From NCBI GenBank assembly GCA_007120615.1, contig SKNI01000047.1, forward strand, positions 1-5,765: a stretch of 5,765 bases of DNA, in the 5' to 3' direction. Below, piece by piece: positions 1-5,765 of the stretch. Below the pieces are notes generated by a model that was not told where the DNA came from, did not search any database, and worked only from the letters and a program-made list of their open reading frames with translations. The translations under genes were made by a program, and so were the position numbers. Origin of the DNA: Myxococcales bacterium. Its GTDB lineage: Bacteria; Myxococcota_A; Bradymonadia; Bradymonadales; Bradymonadaceae. The first letter of the stretch is position 1. Every line of letters starts with the position of its first letter.

Positions 1-630
1 ATTATTGACGCAGCTGCGGTCAGTGCCGCAGTGGCTGTTGGTAGTGCACTCCACACAGCTTCCCCCCGAGCACACATCGCCCCCGCTGCAGCTCCCGCAA
101 TCGACAGTTCGGCAGGCGTTGGAGACGCTTCCACACTCCTGGGTTCCACAGGACAACGAGTCGCACACGCAGTCATTATTGACGCAGCTCTCATCGGCCC
201 CGCAATGTCCGTCTCCCGTGCACTCCACGCATTGATTGCTGGAGCAGACGTCTCCCCCGGAGCACCCTCCACAATTGACGGAATCATTGCATACGTCTGT
301 GGTCGTGCCGCATTGGACACCGGCGTCACTACAAACCACCGAATCGGAGCGAGACTCATTGCATCGACAGGAACCCCCTTCACAGATCTGATCGTCCCCG
401 CAATCATCATCTCCGGTGCAATCCACATCGGGAACGCACTGACTTGCGTCGCAGATCTCGTCCGCTTCGCAATGGCTGGCCTCCGTACACTCCACACATT
501 GTTGCGCATCTGTGCAGATGTCTTCCCCAGAGCATCCTCCACAATTGACGGTCTCATCGCAGCTATCAACGGCCGAGCCGCACTGGGCTCCGTCATCTGT
601 GCAGACCTCTTCATCGGGGCGGGACTCCAC
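1..630 (-). repeat. Three-copy VNCGGCSGGDVC/CVEC module array in the Cys-rich gene
   Basis: The units cover roughly residues 281-346, 372-436 and 437-490 (the last cut by the window edge), with a spacer at 347-371. Shared elements are E-S-R (first two units), V-C-x-D-x-G-x-Q-C-G, the core VN/D-C-G-G/S-C-S-G-x-D-V/I-C, then C-V-E-C-T and H-C-x-x-D. Exact DNA repeats support recent duplication: CCTCCACAATTGACGG occurs at 266-281 and 536-551 (offset 270 bp), and ATTATTGACGCAGCT at 1-15 and 175-189 (offset 174 bp). The third unit is shorter near its start. More units may follow outside the window. Confidence 0.8.
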
Positions 631-1470
631 ACAGGGCTGCTGACACAAACCGCCTTCGCAATCCTCGCTGTCGCAGTCCTGATCGTCTTCGCATCCCCCA
701 CCCGGCTCACAGGCCGGGCACTCCGGGCCCCCGCAGTCAACGTCGGTCTCCAGACCATTTTGCACGCCGTCATCGCAGCGCGGGACCACACAGGCGCTCT
801 CCACACACTCCGCGCCTGCTTCATCGCAATCGGCGTCGCTCACGCAGCTCGGAAAACAAACCCCTCGATGGCAGATCTCATGGTCGAAGCACTCCACGGT
901 GGAGCAGTCCAGCGGCACACAGCGTTGGCCCTGATTGTCGCACCGAAATTCGTCCCCGCAATCGGCCTCGTCATCGCAACTCTGATAACAAACCCCGCGG
1001 TGACAGACCTGACCACCGTCGCATGTGGTCTCTTCGCAGAGGTCCACACAGGCGCTCTCTACACAGGCCAGATCTGCTCCACACTCCTCATCGTGGCTGC
1101 ATCCCGAATAACAAACCCCTCGATAACAGGTTGAGCCCGACCCGCAGTCTACCCCGTCGCAGTCCAGCGGCGCGCAGTGGCCCTGGTAGCAGCGCGATTC
1201 ATCGTCGCAATCACTCTCTTCGGAGCAGGAAGCATAACAGACCCCTCGGTAGCATTTCTCCTCGTCACCACAATCGAGATCAGTGCAGCCCGACGCCGGC
1301 TCCACGTCTTCGGAGACATCGAGGCCGGTGGCGGCATCGAGATCATCATCATCCCTTATCTGTTCGGTCTCCTGAACATTGCAGGCCATCGAAAGGCCTA
1401 CCAGGAAAAACACAATAAAAAGCCCCCCGGCGATTTTCAACAACAGATTCAAGGACTTTTCATCGCTCAA
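1..1470 (-). CDS. Cysteine-rich repeat lipoprotein, 3' end beyond the window
   Basis: The minus-strand frame is open without a stop from 1470 to position 1 (490 codons), so the C-terminus is missing. The N-terminus reads as a lipoprotein signal: Lys before a hydrophobic core (IAGGLFIVFFLVG), then LSMA-C with the lipidated Cys at residue 30. After an acidic linker (about 31-61) come 79 cysteines in about 430 residues, roughly 18%. Three zones are visible: four C-Y/H-R-G-V-C-Y/F-x-x-C modules (residues 62-230), one NGLETDVDCGG module (232-276), then three copies of a VNCGGCSGGDVC...CVEC...HC module (281-490). Cys spacing this regular implies many disulfides, hence an extracytoplasmic, probably cell-surface, protein. 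Such modules are common in secreted proteins of Myxococcota; binding partner and function are unknown. The start is uncertain: TTG at 1470 gives the longest frame, TTG at 1452 gives a more typical leader (MNLLLK, Cys at 24), and neither has a convincing Shine-Dalgarno. It follows the upstream lipoprotein gene by 19 nt, so the two are probably co-transcribed. The gene is secure; its exact start is not. Confidence 0.85.
   Translation of the reverse strand, partial: MSDEKSLNLLLKIAGGLFIVFFLVGLSMACNVQETEQIRDDDDLDAATGLDVSEDVEPASGCTDLDCGDEEKCYRGVCYASCSEESDCDDESRCYQGHCAPLDCDGVDCGSGSTCYRGVCYSGCSHDEECGADLACVESACVDLCEETTCDGGQVCHRGVCYQSCDDEADCGDEFRCDNQGQRCVPLDCSTVECFDHEICHRGVCFPSCVSDADCDEAGAECVESACVVPRCDDGVQNGLETDVDCGGPECPACEPGGGCEDDQDCDSEDCEGGLCQQPCVESRPDEEVCTDDGAQCGSAVDSCDETVNCGGCSGEDICTDAQQCVECTEASHCEADEICDASQCVPDVDCTGDDDCGDDQICEGGSCRCNESRSDSVVCSDAGVQCGTTTDVCNDSVNCGGCSGGDVCSSNQCVECTGDGHCGADESCVNNDCVCDSLSCGTQECGSVSNACRTVDCGSCSGGDVCSGGSCVECTTNSHCGTDRSCVNN
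643..777 (-). other. NGxETDVDCGG-type Cys module between two repeat zones
   Basis: Residues 232-276 read CDDGVQNGLETDVDCGG, then PECPAC, a Gly-rich turn, and closely spaced cysteines (C-x5-DC-x3-DC-x4-C). This single-copy module resembles a short Cys-rich element found in secreted proteins of myxobacteria and relatives; I recognise the pattern but cannot name a database family with certainty. It separates the N-terminal array from the C-terminal array and differs from both. Confidence 0.6.
844..1254 (-). repeat. Four-copy C-[YH]RGVC-[YF] module array in the Cys-rich gene
   Basis: The motif C-Y/H-R-G-V-C-Y/F-x-x-C occurs at residues 73-82, 115-124, 156-165 and 200-209 (counting from TTG 1470), with spacings of 42, 41 and 44 residues. 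The DNA is nearly identical too: on the plus strand the 15-mers ATAACAGACCCCTCG (1234-1248), ATAACAAACCCCTCG (1108-1122), ATAACAAACCCCGCG (985-999) and AAAACAAACCCCTCG (853-867) differ by one or two bases. Between the cores, segments such as CVESACV (residues 136-142 and 222-228) and C-x-P-L-D-C (99-104 and 184-189) recur alternately. This suggests a higher-order unit of two modules (about 83-85 residues) that was itself duplicated. Confidence 0.8.
1380..1470 (-). other. Lipoprotein signal peptide of the Cys-rich protein
   Basis: Reading from TTG 1470, residues 1-12 form the n-region (MSDEKSLNLLLK), residues 13-29 the hydrophobic stretch, and LSMA-C a somewhat relaxed lipobox with Met at -2. 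Residue +2 is Asn, so no Asp-type inner-membrane retention signal is seen and outer-membrane sorting would be expected. The only ATG in this frame nearby is at 1389, immediately before the lipobox Cys, and using it would delete the signal. Confidence 0.7.
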
Positions 1471-1489
1471 TTTTCAACCATTTGAAAGT

Positions 1490-2782
1490 TCACTCGGTGG
1501 CCGAGCCATTTATACTCTCGAAGATGAACACGCCGATCTGTTCGTCGGCGTCGATCTCGGTGGGATGAATCGCCTCGAAATTCGGGACGACCTCGGTGCT
1601 CAATCCCACGAAACCCGATAGCTGACTTCCCTCCCGAAGAACTCCGGAGAAGAAAAAATCATACTCGTCGACATCCAGTAAAAAGGAGAAATAGTACTCC
1701 CCATCAAAATCATCGTTGCCAGAAATAGCGACCTCCACATCCTCCAACTGATCGGTGGTAGGAAATCGATCGTCACCACAGTCCAGCCTCTTCAGCCTGG
1801 CCGACGCATCGCCCTCCAGATCGGTCTGCGGGGCAACGGAGAAGGTCAACGTACATCCCACTTTTGATAGCCGGGGAAGAGAGGAGAAAAATTGTATCGT
1901 ACCCTCCCATTCCCCATCGAGGTTATCCCGTGGCGGCGGCGGGACCTCTACCGGCTTAAACCCTCCATGGGGCTCCAGGACCATCCCGATAAACGGAAGC
2001 CGCAGGCCGGGCTCAAAGTCCTGGGGAAATTCGTCGAGGTCCTCTACCGGTAGAGCCCGGGAAAAGGCCGAGATCGGGATTTGTCCGTCAGGGGCGAATT
2101 GATCAAACCCACCGGTAGTTCTGAATTGCACATCGGGATAAGCAGCGAGTTCCTCACAGAGGCTTTCAAATTCAGCGTCCGGATCGGAGCACCGAGGTTG
2201 GCCGAGCATCAACTCCATCCCCCCCGACTCCCGAATCTCTCCTGTCACCGAATAGGCCACCTGGGGAAAGTCCACCTCGTCCTCGGTGGCAGCCAGATAT
2301 AACGACCCCTGAATCACACCACCGTACTCCCAGCTGGCCAGGCTCAACCCATAGGCTCCGGCGGGAATAATTTCGTGGTTCTCTACGTACGCCGACCCTT
2401 CGTGAAGACCGGTGATGGCCTCGCCATACTCCGGAAAATCATCGGCCAGCGTCTGAGAGTCATGGCAGCCGTTTGTCCCCAACCAGGAGCAATTCTGCCC
2501 CTCGGCGCAGGCGGCGGCTGATTCCATCTCCCCGCATTCGACCACTCCGTTGTCGTTCTCCTGGCCGACCTCGCCATCTGAATCACCTGAATCCCCTGAA
2601 TCATTGGTATCATCGGTGTGGTTGGAGGCATCCATCAGTCCGGTGGCGTCCACTCCGGCGTCGCTCTCCTGCGAACTATCTTCCAGCGGATCACCATCGG
2701 GATCGACGGTGCAGGCCGACAAAAAGCAGCAGAAGAAAGCGACGGTCGTGATTCGGTTGATAACCAAGGAAATACTCGTCAT
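1490..2782 (-). CDS. Putative outer-membrane lipoprotein of unknown function
   Basis: The ATG at 2782 gives a 430-residue protein. A TTG 21 nt upstream would add VFFDES to the leader, an acidic n-region poor for a signal peptide, so the ATG is preferred; no strong Shine-Dalgarno is seen for either. Residues 1-24 form a clear lipoprotein signal (Arg at 10, core TTVAFFCCF, lipobox LSA-C with Cys24); Thr at +2 suggests outer-membrane sorting. Residues 25-80 are a low-complexity Asp/Ser/Gly linker typical of surface-tethered proteins. Residues 83-106 hold a four-Cys knot including CSWLGTNGC. A middle domain with Cys198 and Cys209 follows. After a Pro-rich hinge (VPPPPRD), the C-terminal domain (about 287-430) starts GEWEGTIQF and has alternating aromatic/hydrophobic strands, with Cys310 and Cys335. 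It may be a beta-barrel or lipocalin-like fold, but this is only inferred from the pattern. The even count of mature cysteines after Cys24 (eight) suits disulfide pairing. It is the first gene of a likely two-gene operon with the Cys-rich lipoprotein. I do not recognise a named family. Confidence 0.88.
   Translation of the reverse strand: MTSISLVINRITTVAFFCCFLSACTVDPDGDPLEDSSQESDAGVDATGLMDASNHTDDTNDSGDSGDSDGEVGQENDNGVVECGEMESAAACAEGQNCSWLGTNGCHDSQTLADDFPEYGEAITGLHEGSAYVENHEIIPAGAYGLSLASWEYGGVIQGSLYLAATEDEVDFPQVAYSVTGEIRESGGMELMLGQPRCSDPDAEFESLCEELAAYPDVQFRTTGGFDQFAPDGQIPISAFSRALPVEDLDEFPQDFEPGLRLPFIGMVLEPHGGFKPVEVPPPPRDNLDGEWEGTIQFFSSLPRLSKVGCTLTFSVAPQTDLEGDASARLKRLDCGDDRFPTTDQLEDVEVAISGNDDFDGEYYFSFLLDVDEYDFFFSGVLREGSQLSGFVGLSTEVVPNFEAIHPTEIDADEQIGVFIFESINGSATE
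2579..2605 (-). repeat. Three tandem 9-bp repeats in the lipoprotein linker
   Basis: On the plus strand TGAATCACC, TGAATCCCC and TGAATCATT lie end to end. On the coding strand they encode the D-S-G-D-S-G-D-S-D part of the linker. The unit is a multiple of three, so copy-number change would lengthen or shorten the linker without breaking the frame. Confidence 0.75.
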
Positions 2783-2844
2783 AGATTCGTCAAAAAAGAC
2801 CAATTATCGATAGGACTTAAAGAGATAATACCGCGTGAGCCCTG

Positions 2845-2873
2845 ATGATAGTTATCCACCTTTCAAATCGCAA
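2845..2873 (-). promoter_or_regulatory. Candidate sigma-70-type promoter for the lipoprotein pair
   Basis: On the minus strand TTGCGA (2873-2868, 4 of 6 matches to TTGACA) is followed by a 17-bp spacer and TATCAT (2850-2845, 5 of 6 matches to TATAAT). Transcription would start near 2838, giving a 5' leader of about 55 nt before the ATG at 2782. It lies in the only intergenic gap large enough for a promoter here and points at the lipoprotein genes. Other weaker -10-like boxes lie nearer the gene (TATTAT at 2831-2826, GATAAT at 2809-2804) without good -35 partners. Confidence 0.45.
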
Positions 2874-2874
2874 G

Positions 2875-2890
2875 TCGTCGGCATCGACGA
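2875..2890 (-). terminator. Weak hairpin downstream of the regulator gene
   Basis: TCGTCG, loop GCAT, CGACGA form a 6-bp perfect stem located about 30 bases after the regulator's stop codon. There is no T-tract on the minus strand after it, so it is not a standard intrinsic terminator. It could be a weak pause or mRNA end-stabilising structure, or chance in GC-rich DNA. Confidence 0.2.
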
Positions 2891-2918
2891 TGGTGCTCCT
2901 GACGATCGAAGTGCTCCC

Positions 2919-5765
2919 TCATAGAAGCTCCATATCCTCGCATCGACGGATCGCGGCGTCGGGATCGAGGCAATAGCCCTCGTCGGTAGTAACGAGGAGT
3001 TCGCGAAGCCCCAGATCGCGAAGGGTGCGAATCGCCCAATACACTCGATCCGCCGCCGACTTCGGCCGAATATCTTCTCCCGGCCAACCCAACTCGAAGA
3101 GATCTTCCACCGTCCAACTCTCCCCGGGACTGTCCAGGTACTTCTCTACAAACCCGTCCAGAATCAGCCGGATGGCACCGCGCCGACGGATATCGACGGG
3201 GTCCTCGGCGCCTACCCGAAACCACCGGGTGTCGGGGCCGACGGCCAGAGCATTGTCGTCGACCTGCGCCCGGGGACCGTCTGTGGCGGTCTGATCCGAA
3301 CAAATTGCCGCCCAAGCTCGAAGCGCTCCGGGACGAAGCAGATGATCCACGAGCCGCCCGTAAAGAGAGGGAAATCGTTGCTCACTTTCGCCGTATTCAA
3401 CGTCGCCCTCTTCGGCATCGGCATCGGTGCCCTCCCCGGCATCTCTCATCGTTTCGATTCTCTCGGCGATTCGGACAGCCAACGCCTCCACCTCCGAAAT
3501 CTGGTCTCTGCGCTGAGCGGAGAGGTCCACCGACGGGGTCTCCTCCTCCAGGGGCGTCGCCAATTGCCCGCAGGCCTCCATCAGGTGCAGCGACACCTGA
3601 GCCAGAAGAGCCCAATTTGACGCATTCTCCACGCCGTCGAGGACGGCGAGTGCGGCCTGAAGGTGTTTCTGACCGGCCTTCGACTGGCGTCGCTCCATCG
3701 CGAGCCACCCGAGGGCGATGTGGGTCGCTCCCCGATCGAAGTCCATCTCCAAGTCTTCGTAGATCTCGAGAGCCTGCTCGTAGCGGTGCACGGCGTCGTC
3801 GTATTGCTCCCGTTCGTGATGCAACGCAGCGATCCCGAAGAGCACCACCCCTTCGTAGGCCCGGGATTGATTCTGACGATGAAGGCCGAGTCCATCCATA
3901 TAGACGGGGTAGGCCCCCTGCAGATCTCCGCAGCGATGAATGATGGTGGCCAGATTGCCCATCAAGACCGCGTGTCGATGCTGAGCGCCCTGTTGTTGAA
4001 GAAGTGGCAGCGCTTCCTCGTAGCGTCTTCGGGCCTCCCGCAGGTCCCCGCGCACGTAGGCGTTATCCCCCAGCGATTGCGTACAGAGCGCCCGAAGTGC
4101 CGGGTCGTCTACCTCCTCGGCGAATCCGTGCGCTTTGACATAACAGCGGCGCTGCTCATCGAAATTCTTGAGGTAATGGCAGCCGTACCCCGCGCGCTGC
4201 CACAGACGGCACTCCAGGCGCAGATCGGGGCCGGGCCGACGTCGCTGCAACTCATCAAGGTGCTCTCGGGCCTCCCTCTCCTGGCCTCGCTCGGCACAAT
4301 TGGCGGCACCGTACGCGTGAGCGGCGCGGCGGACGTATTTTCCGTCCCCGGAGAGCGCCGCTTCGATGGCATCACCGGCGGCAACCAGATCACCACTTCG
4401 GCGATGGACCTCGCTTATCTCGAGATAAATACGCCCTCTCAACTCCGGCTGCGCGAGCTCATCACTGATCGCGCGGGCCTGATTCCACCACCGGAGCGCC
4501 TCCTGGGAGTCGTCGCGCTCCTGCGCGACTTCCGCCTGCAAGATGGCCCACTCCGCCTGCAGGCTTTTGTCTTCGATCTCCAGGGCGCCCACATCCTCGA
4601 CCTGCTCCATCCACCGGCCGGACTCTCCCTGGTCTCGAAGAATAGCGACCCGACTCAACACCAGACAGACGTAGCGATCGCCTCCCTGCTCCTCGGCCCA
4701 TGTGCCGGCCGCAACGATCTCTTCCTTTGCCCGGCGCAGCTCAGCGACCTTCTCAAATCCTCCGGCCAGATATCGCTGGTCTCGCAGACGCCGCCCCAAT
4801 TTCTGGCAATAGTCTACAAAAAGGTCCCGAAGTGCCTGCCTCCGCTCCTCGGAGAGCTCCTCCCACAGCAGGGCCCGAAGGGTTTCATAGACCCGAAACC
4901 GACGGCTTAACAACCCCCCAGGCTGCTGCGAAGACTCGCCTCGCTCGTCGTAGATAAGAGAGCTCCGAAGCAGGACCTGTACCGCGTCAACCACATCGGC
5001 CTTCTGAATTCGTTGACCGCTCTGAACGACTTCGGACTCCATCAACTTCGACAACGACCGCACGTCGAAGGTCTCGGGAAATAGCGAGCCACCTTCCAGA
5101 ATCGCGCGATTTCTATTGCTCAACTCCTTCAGCGCCGCCCGATGCAGTCCCGGCAATACCGCGGGATGGCGCCCGTGTTCATCGCGATACAGCCACAACG
5201 GAGATTCTCGAATCAGTTCCAGAAGCTCTCCCGGCCCCAGGGCGATGGAACGGGCCGCTGCGTACTCGATCGCCAGGGGAAGCCCGTCGAGCTTACGCAC
5301 CAGCTCTTCGACCACTGCCCGGTCCTGACCCACAACCCCTTCGGCGGCCCGCATCATCTTCAACCGCTGCCGAAAGAGCTCCACCCCGTCGTCCACCGTG
5401 AGGCCACCGAGTGAAAAAATATGAGCCCCGGCCACGGAGACGACCTCTTCACAGGCAACCAAAACGGTCGCATCTACAAACGCTTCGGTGAAGGCCCGCA
5501 GCTGCCCTTCCAGCTCGCCGATCGAGTTCGAACTCTCATCGATCCGGAGTGAATCGACGACCACCAATGAGGGCGACTTGCCAGATTTCAGGGCTTCGTC
5601 AAAGGCTTCCTTCAGCCCTTCGGCCCCCTCTTTTCTCGGAGTGATCAGAGCGAATTCGCCCTCGTTACCTTCTCTCCACCGGGACACAAAGCGCCTCAAA
5701 AACCTGGACTTCCCACATCCCGGCGGTCCCATCACAGACACCAGCCCTGCCGACGATTCGACAAG
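2919..5765 (-). CDS. STAND-family ATPase with TPR repeats and C-terminal winged-helix DNA-binding domain, 5' end beyond the window
   Basis: The frame is open to the window edge: eight codons (LVESSAGL) precede the GTG at 5741, and such residues usually lead into the P-loop in this family, so the true start lies outside and the GTG should not be taken as the start. Numbering from GTG 5741: Walker A GPPGCGKS 5-12; Walker B SLVVVDS 58-64; VLVACEE plus VAGAHIFSLGGLTVDDGVELF 93-123, matching the sensor/linker region of AfsR/LuxR-type NTPases; GLPLAIEYAAARS 153-165; helical/winged region about 200-300; about eight TPRs at 394-702, the last four with 40-residue spacing; acidic linker about 767-785; and at about 830-928 a winged helix of OmpR/PhoB type (RWFRVG, VDIRRRGAIRLIL, GWPGE, RVYWAIRTLRDLGL, TDEGYCLDP). 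STAND proteins are ATP-dependent molecular switches: the repeats sense a partner and the NTPase controls the effector, here probably DNA binding in the cytoplasm. Its target is unknown; the adjacent lipoprotein pair is a reasonable candidate. A kinase or other domain may lie upstream. Confidence 0.85.
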   Translation of the reverse strand, partial: LVESSAGLVSVMGPPGCGKSRFLRRFVSRWREGNEGEFALITPRKEGAEGLKEAFDEALKSGKSPSLVVVDSLRIDESSNSIGELEGQLRAFTEAFVDATVLVACEEVVSVAGAHIFSLGGLTVDDGVELFRQRLKMMRAAEGVVGQDRAVVEELVRKLDGLPLAIEYAAARSIALGPGELLELIRESPLWLYRDEHGRHPAVLPGLHRAALKELSNRNRAILEGGSLFPETFDVRSLSKLMESEVVQSGQRIQKADVVDAVQVLLRSSLIYDERGESSQQPGGLLSRRFRVYETLRALLWEELSEERRQALRDLFVDYCQKLGRRLRDQRYLAGGFEKVAELRRAKEEIVAAGTWAEEQGGDRYVCLVLSRVAILRDQGESGRWMEQVEDVGALEIEDKSLQAEWAILQAEVAQERDDSQEALRWWNQARAISDELAQPELRGRIYLEISEVHRRSGDLVAAGDAIEAALSGDGKYVRRAAHAYGAANCAERGQEREAREHLDELQRRRPGPDLRLECRLWQRAGYGCHYLKNFDEQRRCYVKAHGFAEEVDDPALRALCTQSLGDNAYVRGDLREARRRYEEALPLLQQQGAQHRHAVLMGNLATIIHRCGDLQGAYPVYMDGLGLHRQNQSRAYEGVVLFGIAALHHEREQYDDAVHRYEQALEIYEDLEMDFDRGATHIALGWLAMERRQSKAGQKHLQAALAVLDGVENASNWALLAQVSLHLMEACGQLATPLEEETPSVDLSAQRRDQISEVEALAVRIAERIETMRDAGEGTDADAEEGDVEYGESEQRFPSLYGRLVDHLLRPGALRAWAAICSDQTATDGPRAQVDDNALAVGPDTRWFRVGAEDPVDIRRRGAIRLILDGFVEKYLDSPGESWTVEDLFELGWPGEDIRPKSAADRVYWAIRTLRDLGLRELLVTTDEGYCLDPDAAIRRCEDMELL
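2958..3254 (-). other. C-terminal winged-helix (OmpR/PhoB-like) domain of the regulator
   Basis: Residues about 830-928 start with short beta-like segments (LAVGPDTRWFRV, DPVDIRRR), continue with helices (GAIRLILDGFVEKYL; WTVEDLFELGWPG), then the likely recognition helix region (SAADRVYWAIRTLRDLGL) and a hairpin wing (LLVTTDEGYCLDP). RVYWAI..LR..GL followed by D-x-GY-x-L is the typical end of such domains. Arginines at 852-854, 899, 905 and 908 are candidates for DNA contact. The protein ends 12 residues after the wing. Confidence 0.7.
3636..4562 (-). other. Tetratricopeptide repeat region of the regulator
   Basis: Residues 394-702 (from GTG 5741) contain repeated helical hairpins. The clearest are around 549-582 (LGDNAYVRGDLREARRRYEE), 589-622, 629-662 (DDAVHRYEQALEIYED) and 669-702. 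Degenerate copies lie at about 396-430, 435-463, 473-500 and 510-540. The 40-residue step is longer than the classical 34 and matches the longer TPR type common in AfsR- and MalT-like regulators, where the array binds a signal or protein partner. Confidence 0.8.

Larger units (their letters stand above)
2783..2918. other. Intergenic region between regulator and lipoprotein genes
   Basis: This 136-bp gap is the only substantial non-coding stretch. The half next to the lipoprotein gene (about 2783-2830) is markedly more AT-rich than the surrounding genes, as expected of promoter and leader DNA. The half next to the regulator has repeated GACGAT words (2886-2891 and 2901-2906). No tRNA, riboswitch or clear operator palindrome was seen. 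Confidence 0.6.

Noticed and set aside
31..1134. Plus-strand 367-codon open frame rich in Ala, Ile and Leu
   Set aside because: It is antisense to the Cys-rich repeat gene. TGC/TGT codons on the coding strand become GCA/ACA on the other strand, which makes a long hydrophobic-looking frame with no stops. The minus-strand reading has a signal peptide and regular modules.
1..1255. Regularly spaced short repeats suggesting a CRISPR array
   Set aside because: The repeats are imperfect, lie within one continuous coding frame, and their spacings are multiples of three that match protein modules.
2801..2803. TTG as the start of the first lipoprotein gene
   Set aside because: It would add an acidic, non-basic leader (VFFDES) ahead of a well-formed signal peptide that begins at ATG 2782.
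2852..2860. TTATCCACC, 8 of 9 match to a DnaA box
   Set aside because: It is a single site, lies within the spacer of the promoter candidate, and has no cluster of boxes or AT-rich unwinding region nearby, so there is no support for an origin.
3663..4910. Plus-strand 415-codon open frame
   Set aside because: It lies wholly antisense to the TPR region of the regulator, shows no recognisable domain, and the minus-strand reading has clear NTPase, TPR and winged-helix motifs.
5739..5741. GTG as the true start of the regulator
   Set aside because: The frame remains open to the window edge, and starting here would leave only four residues before the Walker A motif, with no preceding strand for the P-loop.

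Overview
All three genes in this window lie on the minus strand, so transcription runs from high to low coordinates. Reading 5' to 3': (1) from 5765 down to 2919, a large STAND-type signalling ATPase/transcription regulator whose N-terminus lies beyond the window; (2) from 2782 down to 1490, an outer-membrane-type lipoprotein of unknown function; (3) from about 1470 down past position 1, a second lipoprotein that is an extremely cysteine-rich mosaic of short repeats and runs off the window. The long plus-strand open frames (for example 31-1134 and 3663-4910) are antisense shadows.

The style suggests a myxobacterium-like member of Myxococcota (formerly Deltaproteobacteria), possibly Bradymonadales. 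The grounds are moderately high GC, two lipoproteins with Asp/Ser-rich linkers, Cys-rich modules of the NGxETDVDCGG kind, and an ATPase-TPR-winged-helix regulator. This is inference from family style; no marker gene is present.

The regulator has a P-loop NTPase with a GLPLA motif, a helical/winged region, about eight tetratricopeptide repeats, an acidic linker and a C-terminal OmpR/PhoB-like winged helix. This is the reverse of the SARP/AfsR order, where the DNA-binding domain is N-terminal. Several NTPase signature positions are altered. The 136 bp between this gene and the lipoprotein pair hold a plausible sigma-70-type promoter (TTGCGA, 17 bp, TATCAT) and a small hairpin. The two lipoprotein genes are about 19 nt apart and probably form an operon. 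The simplest model is a regulator adjacent to, and possibly controlling, a surface lipoprotein pair; no operator was recognised.

The most checkable oddity is the start of the Cys-rich lipoprotein. It has no in-frame ATG before its signal peptide, but one extra A in an A4 run just after an out-of-frame ATG would give a textbook MKKS lipoprotein leader. This could be a homopolymer sequencing error, a phase-variable start, or a true TTG start.
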